Source: Paenibacillus cremeus
GTDB lineage: Bacteria > Bacillota > Bacilli > Paenibacillales > NBRC-103111
NCBI RefSeq assembly: GCF_007786445.1
Contig: NZ_VNJI01000010.1
Coordinates: 111,894-175,893 of the forward strand
Reading direction: 5' to 3'
DNA: 64,000 nt
Position numbers and translations under genes: made by a program. This document shows positions 26,906 through 34,848 of this stretch, piece after piece (the first letter of the stretch is position 1; each line of letters starts with the position of its first letter). Below the pieces are notes generated by a model, which saw only the letters and a program-made list of their open reading frames with translations, searched no databases and was not told the origin of the DNA.

Positions 26906-28025
26906 GCGAGACGACCTCGCTTTCCTTACTCCGAACCAGCTCTGCCGCTGCTTCGGCAAACATCGGACTGCTCAGCTGCTCCAGCCTCCCGATCGCCTTC
27001 CAATCTGGAACATAGGGCAGAGCACCGCTCAAACGGAAGCCAAGCCCCTCAAAATCGTTCAAAGGCGCACCCGTCCGCTTATTCTGAACAAAGCTTATCT
27101 TTTTCTTGAGATCCAGCCACGAATCGGGCTCATCCGTCTGTCTGAACTCAGATAAGGATGTAACTGTTTTTTGCAGATATACCACATCGTCAAGCAAAAG
27201 CCATAGGACTTGATCCGATTTCACTAGCAGCTGACGCATTACGTCGTTTAATATGGAATCGAGATCCAGCACAAGCACATCATACAGCTTGGCATCCACA
27301 AGACCTTGCAGGATGGATGCCGCGTCATCCTCTGTCAGCTCCTGCCATTCCCGGAGATGGGCAAGCGGTGGTATGTAGTCAAACTTCATGACCGGATGTT
27401 TCGATTTCCACCGCTCGATTTTGCTAGAAAGGAGCTTAGGATTCATCTTGGCGTAGTAAACCATACTGGAAAAAGCCTCAGCTCCTGCGGCATCCTGAAC
27501 AGGATACCATGCGTAGGAAGGCAGCCTTTCGAAGCTTACGCAGCATACGCGCTCCCCGTGCAGGGTTAGCTGCTTGGCTATTTGCAGTGCCGTGACCGTC
27601 TTCCCCGCTCCTCCAACTGTCGAATAGACCGCAATCACTCGGGTGCTTCGGGAGCCTAGCAGTGGCTGCTGTACAGCGCAATAGTCGTTGTAATGTGCTG
27701 CTACCTCGGAGAGCAGACGGTCCAGCGGCTGGAATTTGCAGAGCACAGGATAGTCGACTTCAAGCACAGAGTGATGATGATCACTAATTAACACCGTGCA
27801 GCCAAGCTTCAACCGGGCTAAAGTCTCAGGTAGCGGCAACCAGGTTTCTTGAACCAGCAATATGAAAGGCTCTTGCGTTTCTTCGAGAAACTGCAGCCCC
27901 TGCGGCTTAGATGAAAAACAATGAATAGTAAAACGGTCAGCATATTCTGAGGTACGAATAAAAACAGACAGCATCTCACTGAAATACCGATCGGAATCGA
28001 GCAAAACCAGGGTCATTTTCCTCAT
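26895..28025 (-). CDS. TadZ/CpaE-like ATPase
   Basis: The 376-residue product has a receiver-like N-terminal domain (1-120) whose phosphoacceptor position seems replaced (ILLVQ), and a MinD/ParA-like ATPase domain with VYSTVGGAGKTV at about 133-144. The first lysine of the deviant Walker A (KGGxGK) is absent: it reads TVGGAGK. A Walker A' region follows as DVLVLDLDS. CpaE/TadZ proteins place the Tad machine in the cell. AAGGAGGAA gives an excellent ATG start. This gene begins the Tad operon. Confidence 0.85.
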   Translation of the reverse strand: MRKMTLVLLDSDRYFSEMLSVFIRTSEYADRFTIHCFSSKPQGLQFLEETQEPFILLVQETWLPLPETLARLKLGCTVLISDHHHSVLEVDYPVLCKFQPLDRLLSEVAAHYNDYCAVQQPLLGSRSTRVIAVYSTVGGAGKTVTALQIAKQLTLHGERVCCVSFERLPSYAWYPVQDAAGAEAFSSMVYYAKMNPKLLSSKIERWKSKHPVMKFDYIPPLAHLREWQELTEDDAASILQGLVDAKLYDVLVLDLDSILNDVMRQLLVKSDQVLWLLLDDVVYLQKTVTSLSEFRQTDEPDSWLDLKKKISFVQNKRTGAPLNDFEGLGFRLSGALPYVPDWKAIGRLEQLSSPMFAEAAAELVRSKESEVVSLVV

Positions 28026-28136
28026 GCACTTTCCTCCTTACATTTGAGCTGCGTTACTTCTATTCTGTTCCCGCATCTCCCCCTATGCTCCATAGCTTGT
28101 ACGAAGTTCAATTGCTGGCTCGCCCCCTTTCAAAAC

Positions 28137-28185
28137 AAAAAAAAGCACGCGCTGCCAAGGACCAAGTCCTCGAACAGCGGTGCTT
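28137..28185 (-). terminator. Rho-independent terminator after the methyltransferase/DinB gene
   Basis: On the minus strand AAGCACCGCTG pairs with CAGCGCGTGCTT and eight T follow. A mini-stem GGAC-GTCC occupies the loop. It separates the upstream DNA-repair block from the Tad operon. The Tad promoter must lie between about 28026 and 28136; I see no clear -35/-10 pair there. Confidence 0.85.
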
Positions 28186-28254
28186 CCGCTTGTGTTTGAG
28201 TTGAATTACCTGAATTATAGCACAAAATGTGGTAATTGCAAACGTATTTCCCAT

Positions 28255-29376
28255 TCATTCTTGATTGAAGGCCGCAAAATCCCGCTTGTTCCGCTCAATC
28301 TGCTGGATATGACGGTCCACGTGTCCAAGAAACATCTGGACCAGGTCCTGCAGCGTTTGCTTGCCGGTTACATTATGAACACCTGACCGCTGCCACGCAT
28401 CATCCGGCATATTTTCCAAAATGGAGGCCATGGAAACACGCAATGCGCGGAACAAGTACAAGAACGTCTGCATGTCCAGCGAGTGATAATCCAAACGGTT
28501 AGCCCATGCATCGGGATCGAATTTAAAATAAAACGGCTGGTTTTCCGAAATCACCCGTTTCATCCGGTCCAGCGCCACCAGCTCGGCATCGCAAAGATGG
28601 ATGACCACCTCTTTAATGCTCCACTTCTTCTCACCCGGCTTAAACAAAAGCTGCTCCTCACTCACTCCGTCCAACGCAGCGACTAACAGGTTATAGCCAT
28701 CGGCATATTTTTGGATCAACGCGTACGTATCCATGTCCCCAGCTCCTCGGCTCGTTTTTTGCGCCGCCAGCACCCAGACCTGCTTGGGCTTACCATAGCG
28801 GTTCATTGACTGTTCATCCATGCGTGTAATCTTCCAGCCTTGGCAAAACAGCTTCTCCAGCTGCCCACGATCAAAAAAACGTTTGCGTTTGCCTTCCCAT
28901 TCGAAGTAATGCGGTTCCAGCTGCGCTCCCTGCCCGGCGCCATATTCCACATCATGCGTTGAATTCACCCGGCACAGCAGCACCCCACCCGGACGCAGCA
29001 CGCGATGAATTTCGGCAGCTACCTTTTCCGTATCCGCCCATGCAAAATAATGGAGACTCAAATCCGATATGATGACCTGCGCGGAATCGTCTGAAAATGG
29101 CAAGGGCTCCAGCAAATTCAGCTGCTGCGTCTGTGCTGTAGGAACAAGCTGGCTCGCATGCTTGAGCGCTTCCTCCGATAAGTCACACGAAATCACCTGA
29201 TACCCGCGCTCAGTCAAATAAAGCGTATCGTTACCGGCGCCGCAGCCCAAATCCAGAATGGGAATCCCATTGGAGCTGCTCAGCACCTCTTGGAAGGGCT
29301 CCAGCCAAAAATCATACCGAACCTGCTCCGTACGGATGCCCTCATAGTGCTCATTCCAGAACTTCGCTTCCGACAT
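28255..29376 (-). CDS. Class I methyltransferase fused to DinB-like domain
   Basis: Residues 1-210 form a SAM methyltransferase: motif I LDLGCGAGND near 42, the acidic end of strand 2 at VISCDLS, and IISDLSLHYF near 108. Residues 215-373 form a DinB-like four-helix bundle, with putative metal-binding histidines in VVIHLCDAE near 265 and FLGHVDRH near 352. DinB proteins often act as thiol transferases or unknown metal enzymes. The junction encodes SRGAGDMDTY, and the internal ATG has GAGGAG at a good distance, so a separate DinB protein could also be made. Confidence 0.82.
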   Translation of the reverse strand: MSEAKFWNEHYEGIRTEQVRYDFWLEPFQEVLSSSNGIPILDLGCGAGNDTLYLTERGYQVISCDLSEEALKHASQLVPTAQTQQLNLLEPLPFSDDSAQVIISDLSLHYFAWADTEKVAAEIHRVLRPGGVLLCRVNSTHDVEYGAGQGAQLEPHYFEWEGKRKRFFDRGQLEKLFCQGWKITRMDEQSMNRYGKPKQVWVLAAQKTSRGAGDMDTYALIQKYADGYNLLVAALDGVSEEQLLFKPGEKKWSIKEVVIHLCDAELVALDRMKRVISENQPFYFKFDPDAWANRLDYHSLDMQTFLYLFRALRVSMASILENMPDDAWQRSGVHNVTGKQTLQDLVQMFLGHVDRHIQQIERNKRDFAAFNQE

Positions 29377-29402
29377 CGATCAAGACCTGCCTTCAAAAAA
29401 GT

Positions 29403-30437
29403 CTAATACCGCTTAAGCAAAAACAGCGTTAACTCCTCGCGGTTATGAAACAGCTGCTTCGCCTTCTGGACCTCTAGCTCAGGCGATAAATCTTGGATGA
29501 CCTCTCGAAGCGTTTGAAACGCTTTTTTGTTCATCAGCTTGACGGTAATGATCGCCGTTCCACCAGCTTGCAGCGCGTACAACAGCCCTTTGACCAGCTT
29601 CGCCATTTGTCGATGGCTCCAGCTCATATCACAGACCAGCAAATCGAACGCATTCGAAGAAAATACGACGTCGCCTGCGTTTTTTTGCAAATAGGTCAGC
29701 TTCGGGTTTCGCAGTAGGCCTGCGTCCAGCTTGGCCGGATCTACCGCGGTAACCTGCACATCTCGCTCCAGGAGAAGTGAAGTCCAGCCACCAGGCGCTG
29801 CACCGATATCCAGCGCGGAGCGATATTGCGAGAAGTCCAGTCCGAACGCCGACTCGGCCTCCAGCAGTTTAAATTTGGCGCGGGAAATTTGCCCGTCTTC
29901 CTTGCGGAAGCGGACGGCTCCACCAGACCAATCGGACAAGTTCTCACTCGGCTTCGAGCGGCCAATATAAAGACGGTCTCTCGCAAGCAGCATCGAGATG
30001 ATTTCATCCGCTTCTTTGACCACAGGCTCAGCTCCAAAATCTTTGGCGAGCATCTCATCCAGCTCCTGCTTAAGCTCGGAAGGACTGCATTCGCCGCCGA
30101 TCTGATCCTCGGTCTTACGAATTTGCACCGCGACTCGAAGTCCACTCAGCGAGCCGCTGGTTCGCAAATACTCAAGTGCGAAATGCAGGGCACTCTCGCT
30201 TGTCCCGCCCCATTCCGCCTCTGCATCTACGGGGTGCATATGTCGCAAGAAAGCCGGTTCTTTTTCGAGCAGCATCTTTACAGCTTCAGCACGATTGACG
30301 GCCAGCTCAAATTTGAAGATCTCGTTCGGCACCAGCCACACACTGTGGACAGGTACGGTGAACAGCCTGCGAATTTCTTCCTGCGCCTGCTGAGCAAAGC
30401 CTCGATTTGATGTGCCGATAAATACGGATTTTTCCAT
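29403..30437 (-). CDS. RlmM/FtsJ-like rRNA ribose methyltransferase
   Basis: The 344-residue product has an N-terminal substrate-binding part of THUMP type (about 1-170), then an FtsJ/RrmJ methyltransferase domain. Motif I is ALDIGAAPGGWTSLLLE near 212. The FtsJ catalytic tetrad K-D-K-E can be suggested from SRAKFKLLEAE (Lys), VCDMSW (Asp) and TVKLMNKK (Lys). RlmM 2'-O-methylates a 23S rRNA cytidine in E. coli; the exact target here is inferred. Its ATG overlaps the stop of the ABC gene (TAATG). Confidence 0.82.
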   Translation of the reverse strand: MEKSVFIGTSNRGFAQQAQEEIRRLFTVPVHSVWLVPNEIFKFELAVNRAEAVKMLLEKEPAFLRHMHPVDAEAEWGGTSESALHFALEYLRTSGSLSGLRVAVQIRKTEDQIGGECSPSELKQELDEMLAKDFGAEPVVKEADEIISMLLARDRLYIGRSKPSENLSDWSGGAVRFRKEDGQISRAKFKLLEAESAFGLDFSQYRSALDIGAAPGGWTSLLLERDVQVTAVDPAKLDAGLLRNPKLTYLQKNAGDVVFSSNAFDLLVCDMSWSHRQMAKLVKGLLYALQAGGTAIITVKLMNKKAFQTLREVIQDLSPELEVQKAKQLFHNREELTLFLLKRY

Positions 30438-31210
30438 TACAACACCTTAATCCACGGACGGTCGTTGAACCATTCCAGCTTTATTGGAACCTGATACGCC
30501 TTAAACAAATTATCTTCGGTGAGCACCTCTTGCTTGGCGCCGGAGGCAATAATACGCCCCTGATCAATCAAGAAGACATGGCTGAACATCGGCATAATTT
30601 CCTCAATATGGTGAGTGACATAAATGACGGTAATATGTTTCTGTCTAAGCACGTTAACCGTCTCCAACAGCTTCTCCCGTTCAAAAAGATCCAGGCCGGA
30701 GCACGGTTCGTCCATAATGAGGATGGAAGGCTCGGTCATGAGCGAACGGGCTAGCATGACTTTCTTGCGCTCTCCTTGCGACAAGGTTCCAAGCGGCTGA
30801 TAAGCTAGATGCGCTAGCTTGACGGTGCCCAGCATCTCAATCGCCTTCTCTTTTACCTCATCCGGGATTTCTTGATAAAATCGCAGGAAGCCATACTCCC
30901 CGGTAGCGACAACCTCCCAGACCGAATCGGCAGGAGTTAGCTTCTCGTATAACGATTGGCTAACGTATCCAATGCGCTTGCGAACCTCGCGTACGTCGCA
31001 TTCTCCATAAATATTGCCGAGCACCTGCACTTTTCCTCTAGTAGGAAATTGATACCCATTGAGCAGCTCCAATATGGTCGTTTTGCCGGAGCCGTTCTTT
31101 CCGAGAATCACCCAGTGCTCTCCTTGACGAATATCGAGGTTAATATCAGATAAAATATGGCGGTCTTCACGTACAAAATCAATTTGGCTTAAAGACATAA
31201 TTTGAGACAC
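30437..31210 (-). CDS. YlmA-like ABC transporter ATP-binding protein
   Basis: The 257-residue single ABC domain has Walker A LGKNGSGKTT, Q-loop YVSQSL, signature TLSQGERKKV, Walker B ILIMDEPCSGLD and a switch histidine VTHHIEE. The opening GEHWVILGKNGSG and GECDVREVRKRIG match B. subtilis YlmA. No permease gene adjoins, so its partner is elsewhere or it works alone. A GTG at 31210 is chosen with moderate ribosome binding; an ATG four codons later is possible. It lies 13 bases after the receiver-like gene. Confidence 0.82.
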   Translation of the reverse strand: MSQIMSLSQIDFVREDRHILSDINLDIRQGEHWVILGKNGSGKTTILELLNGYQFPTRGKVQVLGNIYGECDVREVRKRIGYVSQSLYEKLTPADSVWEVVATGEYGFLRFYQEIPDEVKEKAIEMLGTVKLAHLAYQPLGTLSQGERKKVMLARSLMTEPSILIMDEPCSGLDLFEREKLLETVNVLRQKHITVIYVTHHIEEIMPMFSHVFLIDQGRIIASGAKQEVLTEDNLFKAYQVPIKLEWFNDRPWIKVL

Positions 31211-31223
31211 GGATCATCACAAC

Positions 31224-31565
31224 CTATTCTTGAGCGGATTGAGCAATTTCCATGAGGAGCTCGGGTGTCATCGGACCGTTGTGCAGCTGGACGTGATCCG
31301 GTTTATGTGAATACAGCATTTGGAACATCGCCTGTCTTCCGCTATCGCTTGACGTATGCAGATAGATACGCCTTGGATACCGACCGCTTGTTACGATTTG
31401 GGTGACAACGTGCATCCCATTCGGGTGCCCCCAGCCCAAATCATAATCCAGCGACAGTACATCCACTTCGAACTCCTGCAGCAGAAGAATGCACTCCTCG
31501 GCATAGCGCGCGAGCACCAAACCTTTGGGACAGGAGCGGTAATCGTCCAAATAGAGGTGGATCAC
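31224..31565 (-). CDS. Cyclic-phosphate processing receiver-domain protein
   Basis: The 113-residue protein is a stand-alone receiver-like domain of the type named cyclic-phosphate processing receiver (cPP-REC). It starts IHLYLDDYRSCPKGLVLAR, with an acidic pair in the DD position, and has VLSLDYDLGWGHPNG near residue 37 where a receiver's aspartate would lie, followed by YLHTSSDSGRQAM. These proteins are thought to link to RNA end processing and are usually uncharacterised. Its ATG overlaps the end of the endonuclease IV gene (ATGA), so the two are coupled. Confidence 0.72.
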   Translation of the reverse strand: MIHLYLDDYRSCPKGLVLARYAEECILLLQEFEVDVLSLDYDLGWGHPNGMHVVTQIVTSGRYPRRIYLHTSSDSGRQAMFQMLYSHKPDHVQLHNGPMTPELLMEIAQSAQE

Positions 31566-32410
31566 TTCTGCATCAGCTCCTTCACGTAGCGAATTTCCGT
31601 CGCGTGTGTCGCTCCCTTCGGCACCGGCGTTTCCAGCACCACAGGAAGATCCGGTTGCTGTACTAGCACCTTGGAGCGCAGCAGCTGACTAAATCGGTCT
31701 TCGCCGATTTCACCTTGTCCTATCATGGCATGCCTGTCTTTACATGCGCCTCCGGGGTACATGGAATCGTTCAAATGAATCGCTCGCAGCGATGCGAAAT
31801 AACCCAGCTTATGAGCCTTGTCCTCCAGCTCCACCCAGCCATCCTGCGACGAGGGCCATAAGCCGGAGGCGTAAGCATGGCACGTATCGAGGCAAAAGCC
31901 GACCAGCTCCGGATAAGCGCATAAGCTCCGAATTTGAACCAGCTCCTCGAGTGTCGTCCCCATCCTGCTGCCTTCACCCGCTTGATTTTCGATCAGCATT
32001 AACGCGCGTCCAGCGTACCCGGAAAGCACTTCATCTATACATTGTATAATATTTTTATAGCCTTGTAACGGGTCAGACCCTTTATATTTGCCAAAGTGGA
32101 CAATGATGCCCACAGAACCGCAGGTGTCTGCAATCTCTAAGTCGTTGCGCAGCGAGGCGATCGTCACCCGGCGCAGCTCTCCTTCCTCCACCGCCAAATT
32201 CGTCGGATAGGGCGTATGAGCGATGCTAACCAGCCCATGCTCCTTACAAAAAGAGGCACACAGCTCGGCATCCTTACGATTGAACGTCTTCACCGATAAG
32301 CCCCTGGGATTCTTAGGAAAATACTGAAACGAAGCCCCCCCAAGCTTCATCGCTGTTTTGGCTGCTTCCAGGTAGCCTCCCCGTGTGCTGACATGACTGC
32401 CGACCTTCAT
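31562..32410 (-). CDS. nfo: Endonuclease IV (AP endonuclease)
   Basis: The 282-residue TIM-barrel enzyme cuts DNA at abasic sites using three zinc ions. Ligands are visible: an opening SHVSTRGG, the HTPYPTNLA strand, LIENQAGEG (Glu), GFCLDTCHAYASG (Asp, His), AIHLNDS (His, Asp), the DRHAMIGQGEIG stretch (Asp, His), and a C-terminal LETP (Glu). Length is normal. It is 13 bases downstream of the Fpg/Nei gene, which makes the base excision pair: the glycosylase creates what this enzyme cuts. Confidence 0.93.
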   Translation of the reverse strand: MKVGSHVSTRGGYLEAAKTAMKLGGASFQYFPKNPRGLSVKTFNRKDAELCASFCKEHGLVSIAHTPYPTNLAVEEGELRRVTIASLRNDLEIADTCGSVGIIVHFGKYKGSDPLQGYKNIIQCIDEVLSGYAGRALMLIENQAGEGSRMGTTLEELVQIRSLCAYPELVGFCLDTCHAYASGLWPSSQDGWVELEDKAHKLGYFASLRAIHLNDSMYPGGACKDRHAMIGQGEIGEDRFSQLLRSKVLVQQPDLPVVLETPVPKGATHATEIRYVKELMQK

Positions 32411-32423
32411 GGCTTACGCTCCC

Positions 32424-33233
32424 TTAGTGCTGACAGTGAAGACAGCAGTACGATTTTTTGGAGGACACTTCTTGAAAAACGATCGGATGACCGCACCGTT
32501 CGCAGGGCTCTCCCTCCCGGTCGTATACACGGCAGCGGCTGTCAAAGCCTCCGGTCAAGGTGTCACCGACAAACAGTGGCATTTCCATATAGCCTCCAAA
32601 TCGTGTCGCTTCGTTCAATACCGTTCTCATGGATTGGTAAAGCTGTGAAAGCTGCTGCTCTGAGAGAGCCGTGGTTCGATTCACGGGGCGCAAGCTGGCA
32701 TGAAAGCAGATTTCATCGCTGTAGCAGTTACCAATGCCGGCTAGCACGCTCTGATCCACCAGTGTATTTTTGAGGGTGCTGTTCTTACGGCGCAACAGCT
32801 CAGCAAATCGGTCTTCGTTTAGCTGCGGGTCAAACGGCTCCGGACCCAGCTTCGCCATCACCGTTGGGAGCTCATCCGCCTCATGCAGGTGAAGATAGCC
32901 AAGACGCAGCCCGATAAAGAATAGGTGGTGGTCTCCAAACGAAAGTCGCACCTGGACCGTTCGATCCGGCTTCTCCTCCTTTCGTCCGTAAAACATCATC
33001 CCGCCCAGCATCAAATGCAGCACAAGCACACGCGTGGAGGAGAGATGAAACAGCAAATGCTTCGCTCTGCGTTCGATGAATCGAACCGCTTGACCGACGA
33101 CCTCCCGTTCAAACTGCTCCGGGGTCAAATTAATCGATTTTTCCCTGCCGATCTCCACACCGGTAATCGTTCGACCGATAATTCTTCCGCTCAGCAGCTG
33201 GCGGTAATTTTCCATCTCTGGTAGCTCGGGCAT
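32424..33233 (-). CDS. Fpg/Nei-family DNA glycosylase
   Basis: The 269-residue enzyme removes oxidised bases. The catalytic N-terminus PELPEME is present after Met, so Pro2 and Glu3 are in place. A conserved lysine lies in RRAKHLLFHL near 58, the helix-two-turn-helix in DQSVLAGIGNCYSDEICF near 165, and a C-terminal zinc finger CERC ... CLHC. Sequence is divergent from MutM, so Fpg or Nei specificity is not settled. ATG 33233 was chosen because AAGGAG lies seven bases upstream; an ATG two codons before it abuts the ribosome site. Confidence 0.9.
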   Translation of the reverse strand: MPELPEMENYRQLLSGRIIGRTITGVEIGREKSINLTPEQFEREVVGQAVRFIERRAKHLLFHLSSTRVLVLHLMLGGMMFYGRKEEKPDRTVQVRLSFGDHHLFFIGLRLGYLHLHEADELPTVMAKLGPEPFDPQLNEDRFAELLRRKNSTLKNTLVDQSVLAGIGNCYSDEICFHASLRPVNRTTALSEQQLSQLYQSMRTVLNEATRFGGYMEMPLFVGDTLTGGFDSRCRVYDREGEPCERCGHPIVFQEVSSKKSYCCLHCQH

Positions 33234-33294
33234 TGTCATTCTCCTTCCAGCTAAGCTCGGATTCCTTACACTGGATTCCCAAATCCGGATGGAT

Positions 33295-34848
33295 TTATAC
33301 GCTGTGCTCGATCAGGAGTGACAATTGCTCCGCCTGGAGCTTCGTCCCCCGGCTGGATTGGGCTTCCACCCCTAACGGCTTGGGCGCTCTCGGCTTCCTT
33401 ACTGACGCAGCGGGGGTACTACGATTAGCGGTTTTCCGCCGTAACCGTTCGATCCGCTTTTCCAACTCCAGCGCTTCCTTATCCACAGGATCAGATTTCC
33501 CAGAGCCTCGGGCTCTCTTCGTCGTTTTACCACTTGGTGCCGCTCTTCCTTTGCCGCTTCGCATGAGCGCTCCCCGCTGCCAAACCTTATCCAGTGCGAG
33601 CTCAGCATACTGCAAGGCCGTCTCCCACTGCTTCTCCTTATGCTCGTAGTACATCGACAGCTCGATATAGGGCTCGAGTGAAGCCGTGCTCCGCGTTCCC
33701 TTAAGTGCAATGTACCGCTTCCACAGCGCACAGGCCTGATCATATCGCTGCTGCTGCTTATAATACTGCGCCAGCGGCAGCCAGTGACTTGAGCCATCTT
33801 CCGCTTCGAGATCATGCACTTCTAACGAATCATCCTCTTCCAAAAGCAATGTCTCGGACAACGCATCCATCGTTTCATTCGCAGCAGGGCTTAGTCCCAG
33901 CCGATCGAGCCAGAGCCCCAGCCGAAACCACTCCTCAAGCCCGTACACCCGGGTTTGCCGCCAACTGATCCGTCCAGCAAGCACCCCGGCGAAATGAACC
34001 GCAAGCCCGGCCAGTGACAAAATGTCCAGCTCATTGTGCAAAAAGACGCCCTTCAGCACGGAAGGATCCTTCTCCGCCAAATATTGAAAGTAAAGCGCTG
34101 GGGCCATCGAACCCGGTACATCGTCCTCCCGATGCACCTCCAGCCGCTCTTCCTCCACCTTACCCAACCGGCATGAAGGAAGTGTGTGCCTCCACAGGCT
34201 TCGCGATGGATACAAAAAATCGATATGCCCCTCCGGCTCGACTTCCAGCGGCAATCGATTCATAATATATCGGCCCTTCACAATCGGCCAGTCAAACGAC
34301 TTGCCGTTGTATGAGATCAGAATCGGTCGCTCTCTTAGCTTCATCTGCAGATGAGCCAGCATGGCGATCTCTTCGCCTGGATGCCGGATCAGCATTTGCT
34401 CCACGGTAAACACGCCGCCGTTATAGAAGCCAATCCCGACCATAAAAGGGACATTCCCCGCTCCAAGTCCAAGCCCCGTCGTTTCCGTATCGATAAAAAG
34501 CAGCTGTTCGTGCAAGGGAGTCCCCTCAATTGCAACGGAAAGCTCCGACGATTTGGCTAACAATAACCGGAGCGGCTCTCCCTCCCCTTCCAGCTCACTC
34601 AGCACGTACTTGCCATGGCGGAAGCCGGGCGTGTAAGTGCGCCGGCGCAGCACAAAGGAGCCCCATTCGTTGCTCTCCATCATTCCTTCTATGGCCTGCC
34701 ACTCATTGCAATCCGCCCGTTCTTGTGCTGCCTTAGTCTCAGCTTCATCCAAGCGATCATACCTAGCAGCATCATCCGGCTCCTGAATGCTGCTGCCCAC
34801 AGACGACGGCTTTTTATGCCTCAGCAATCGTTCTCGCAGCGAACTCAT
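33295..34848 (-). CDS. mrfB: MrfB-like (YprB) DEDDh-type exonuclease with repeat tail
   Basis: The 517-residue product resembles B. subtilis YprB (MrfB), which with the MrfA helicase repairs mitomycin C adducts. The exonuclease domain (about 115-300) has LFIDTETTGLG with Asp120 and Glu122, SYNGKSFDWPIVKGR, and HNELDILSLAGL near 275. The C-terminal part has TPR-like repeats (about 350-440) and a long basic tail rich in Arg/Lys/Ser. The ATG overlaps the mrfA stop by four bases (ATGA). Confidence 0.9.
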   Translation of the reverse strand: MSSLRERLLRHKKPSSVGSSIQEPDDAARYDRLDEAETKAAQERADCNEWQAIEGMMESNEWGSFVLRRRTYTPGFRHGKYVLSELEGEGEPLRLLLAKSSELSVAIEGTPLHEQLLFIDTETTGLGLGAGNVPFMVGIGFYNGGVFTVEQMLIRHPGEEIAMLAHLQMKLRERPILISYNGKSFDWPIVKGRYIMNRLPLEVEPEGHIDFLYPSRSLWRHTLPSCRLGKVEEERLEVHREDDVPGSMAPALYFQYLAEKDPSVLKGVFLHNELDILSLAGLAVHFAGVLAGRISWRQTRVYGLEEWFRLGLWLDRLGLSPAANETMDALSETLLLEEDDSLEVHDLEAEDGSSHWLPLAQYYKQQQRYDQACALWKRYIALKGTRSTASLEPYIELSMYYEHKEKQWETALQYAELALDKVWQRGALMRSGKGRAAPSGKTTKRARGSGKSDPVDKEALELEKRIERLRRKTANRSTPAASVRKPRAPKPLGVEAQSSRGTKLQAEQLSLLIEHSV

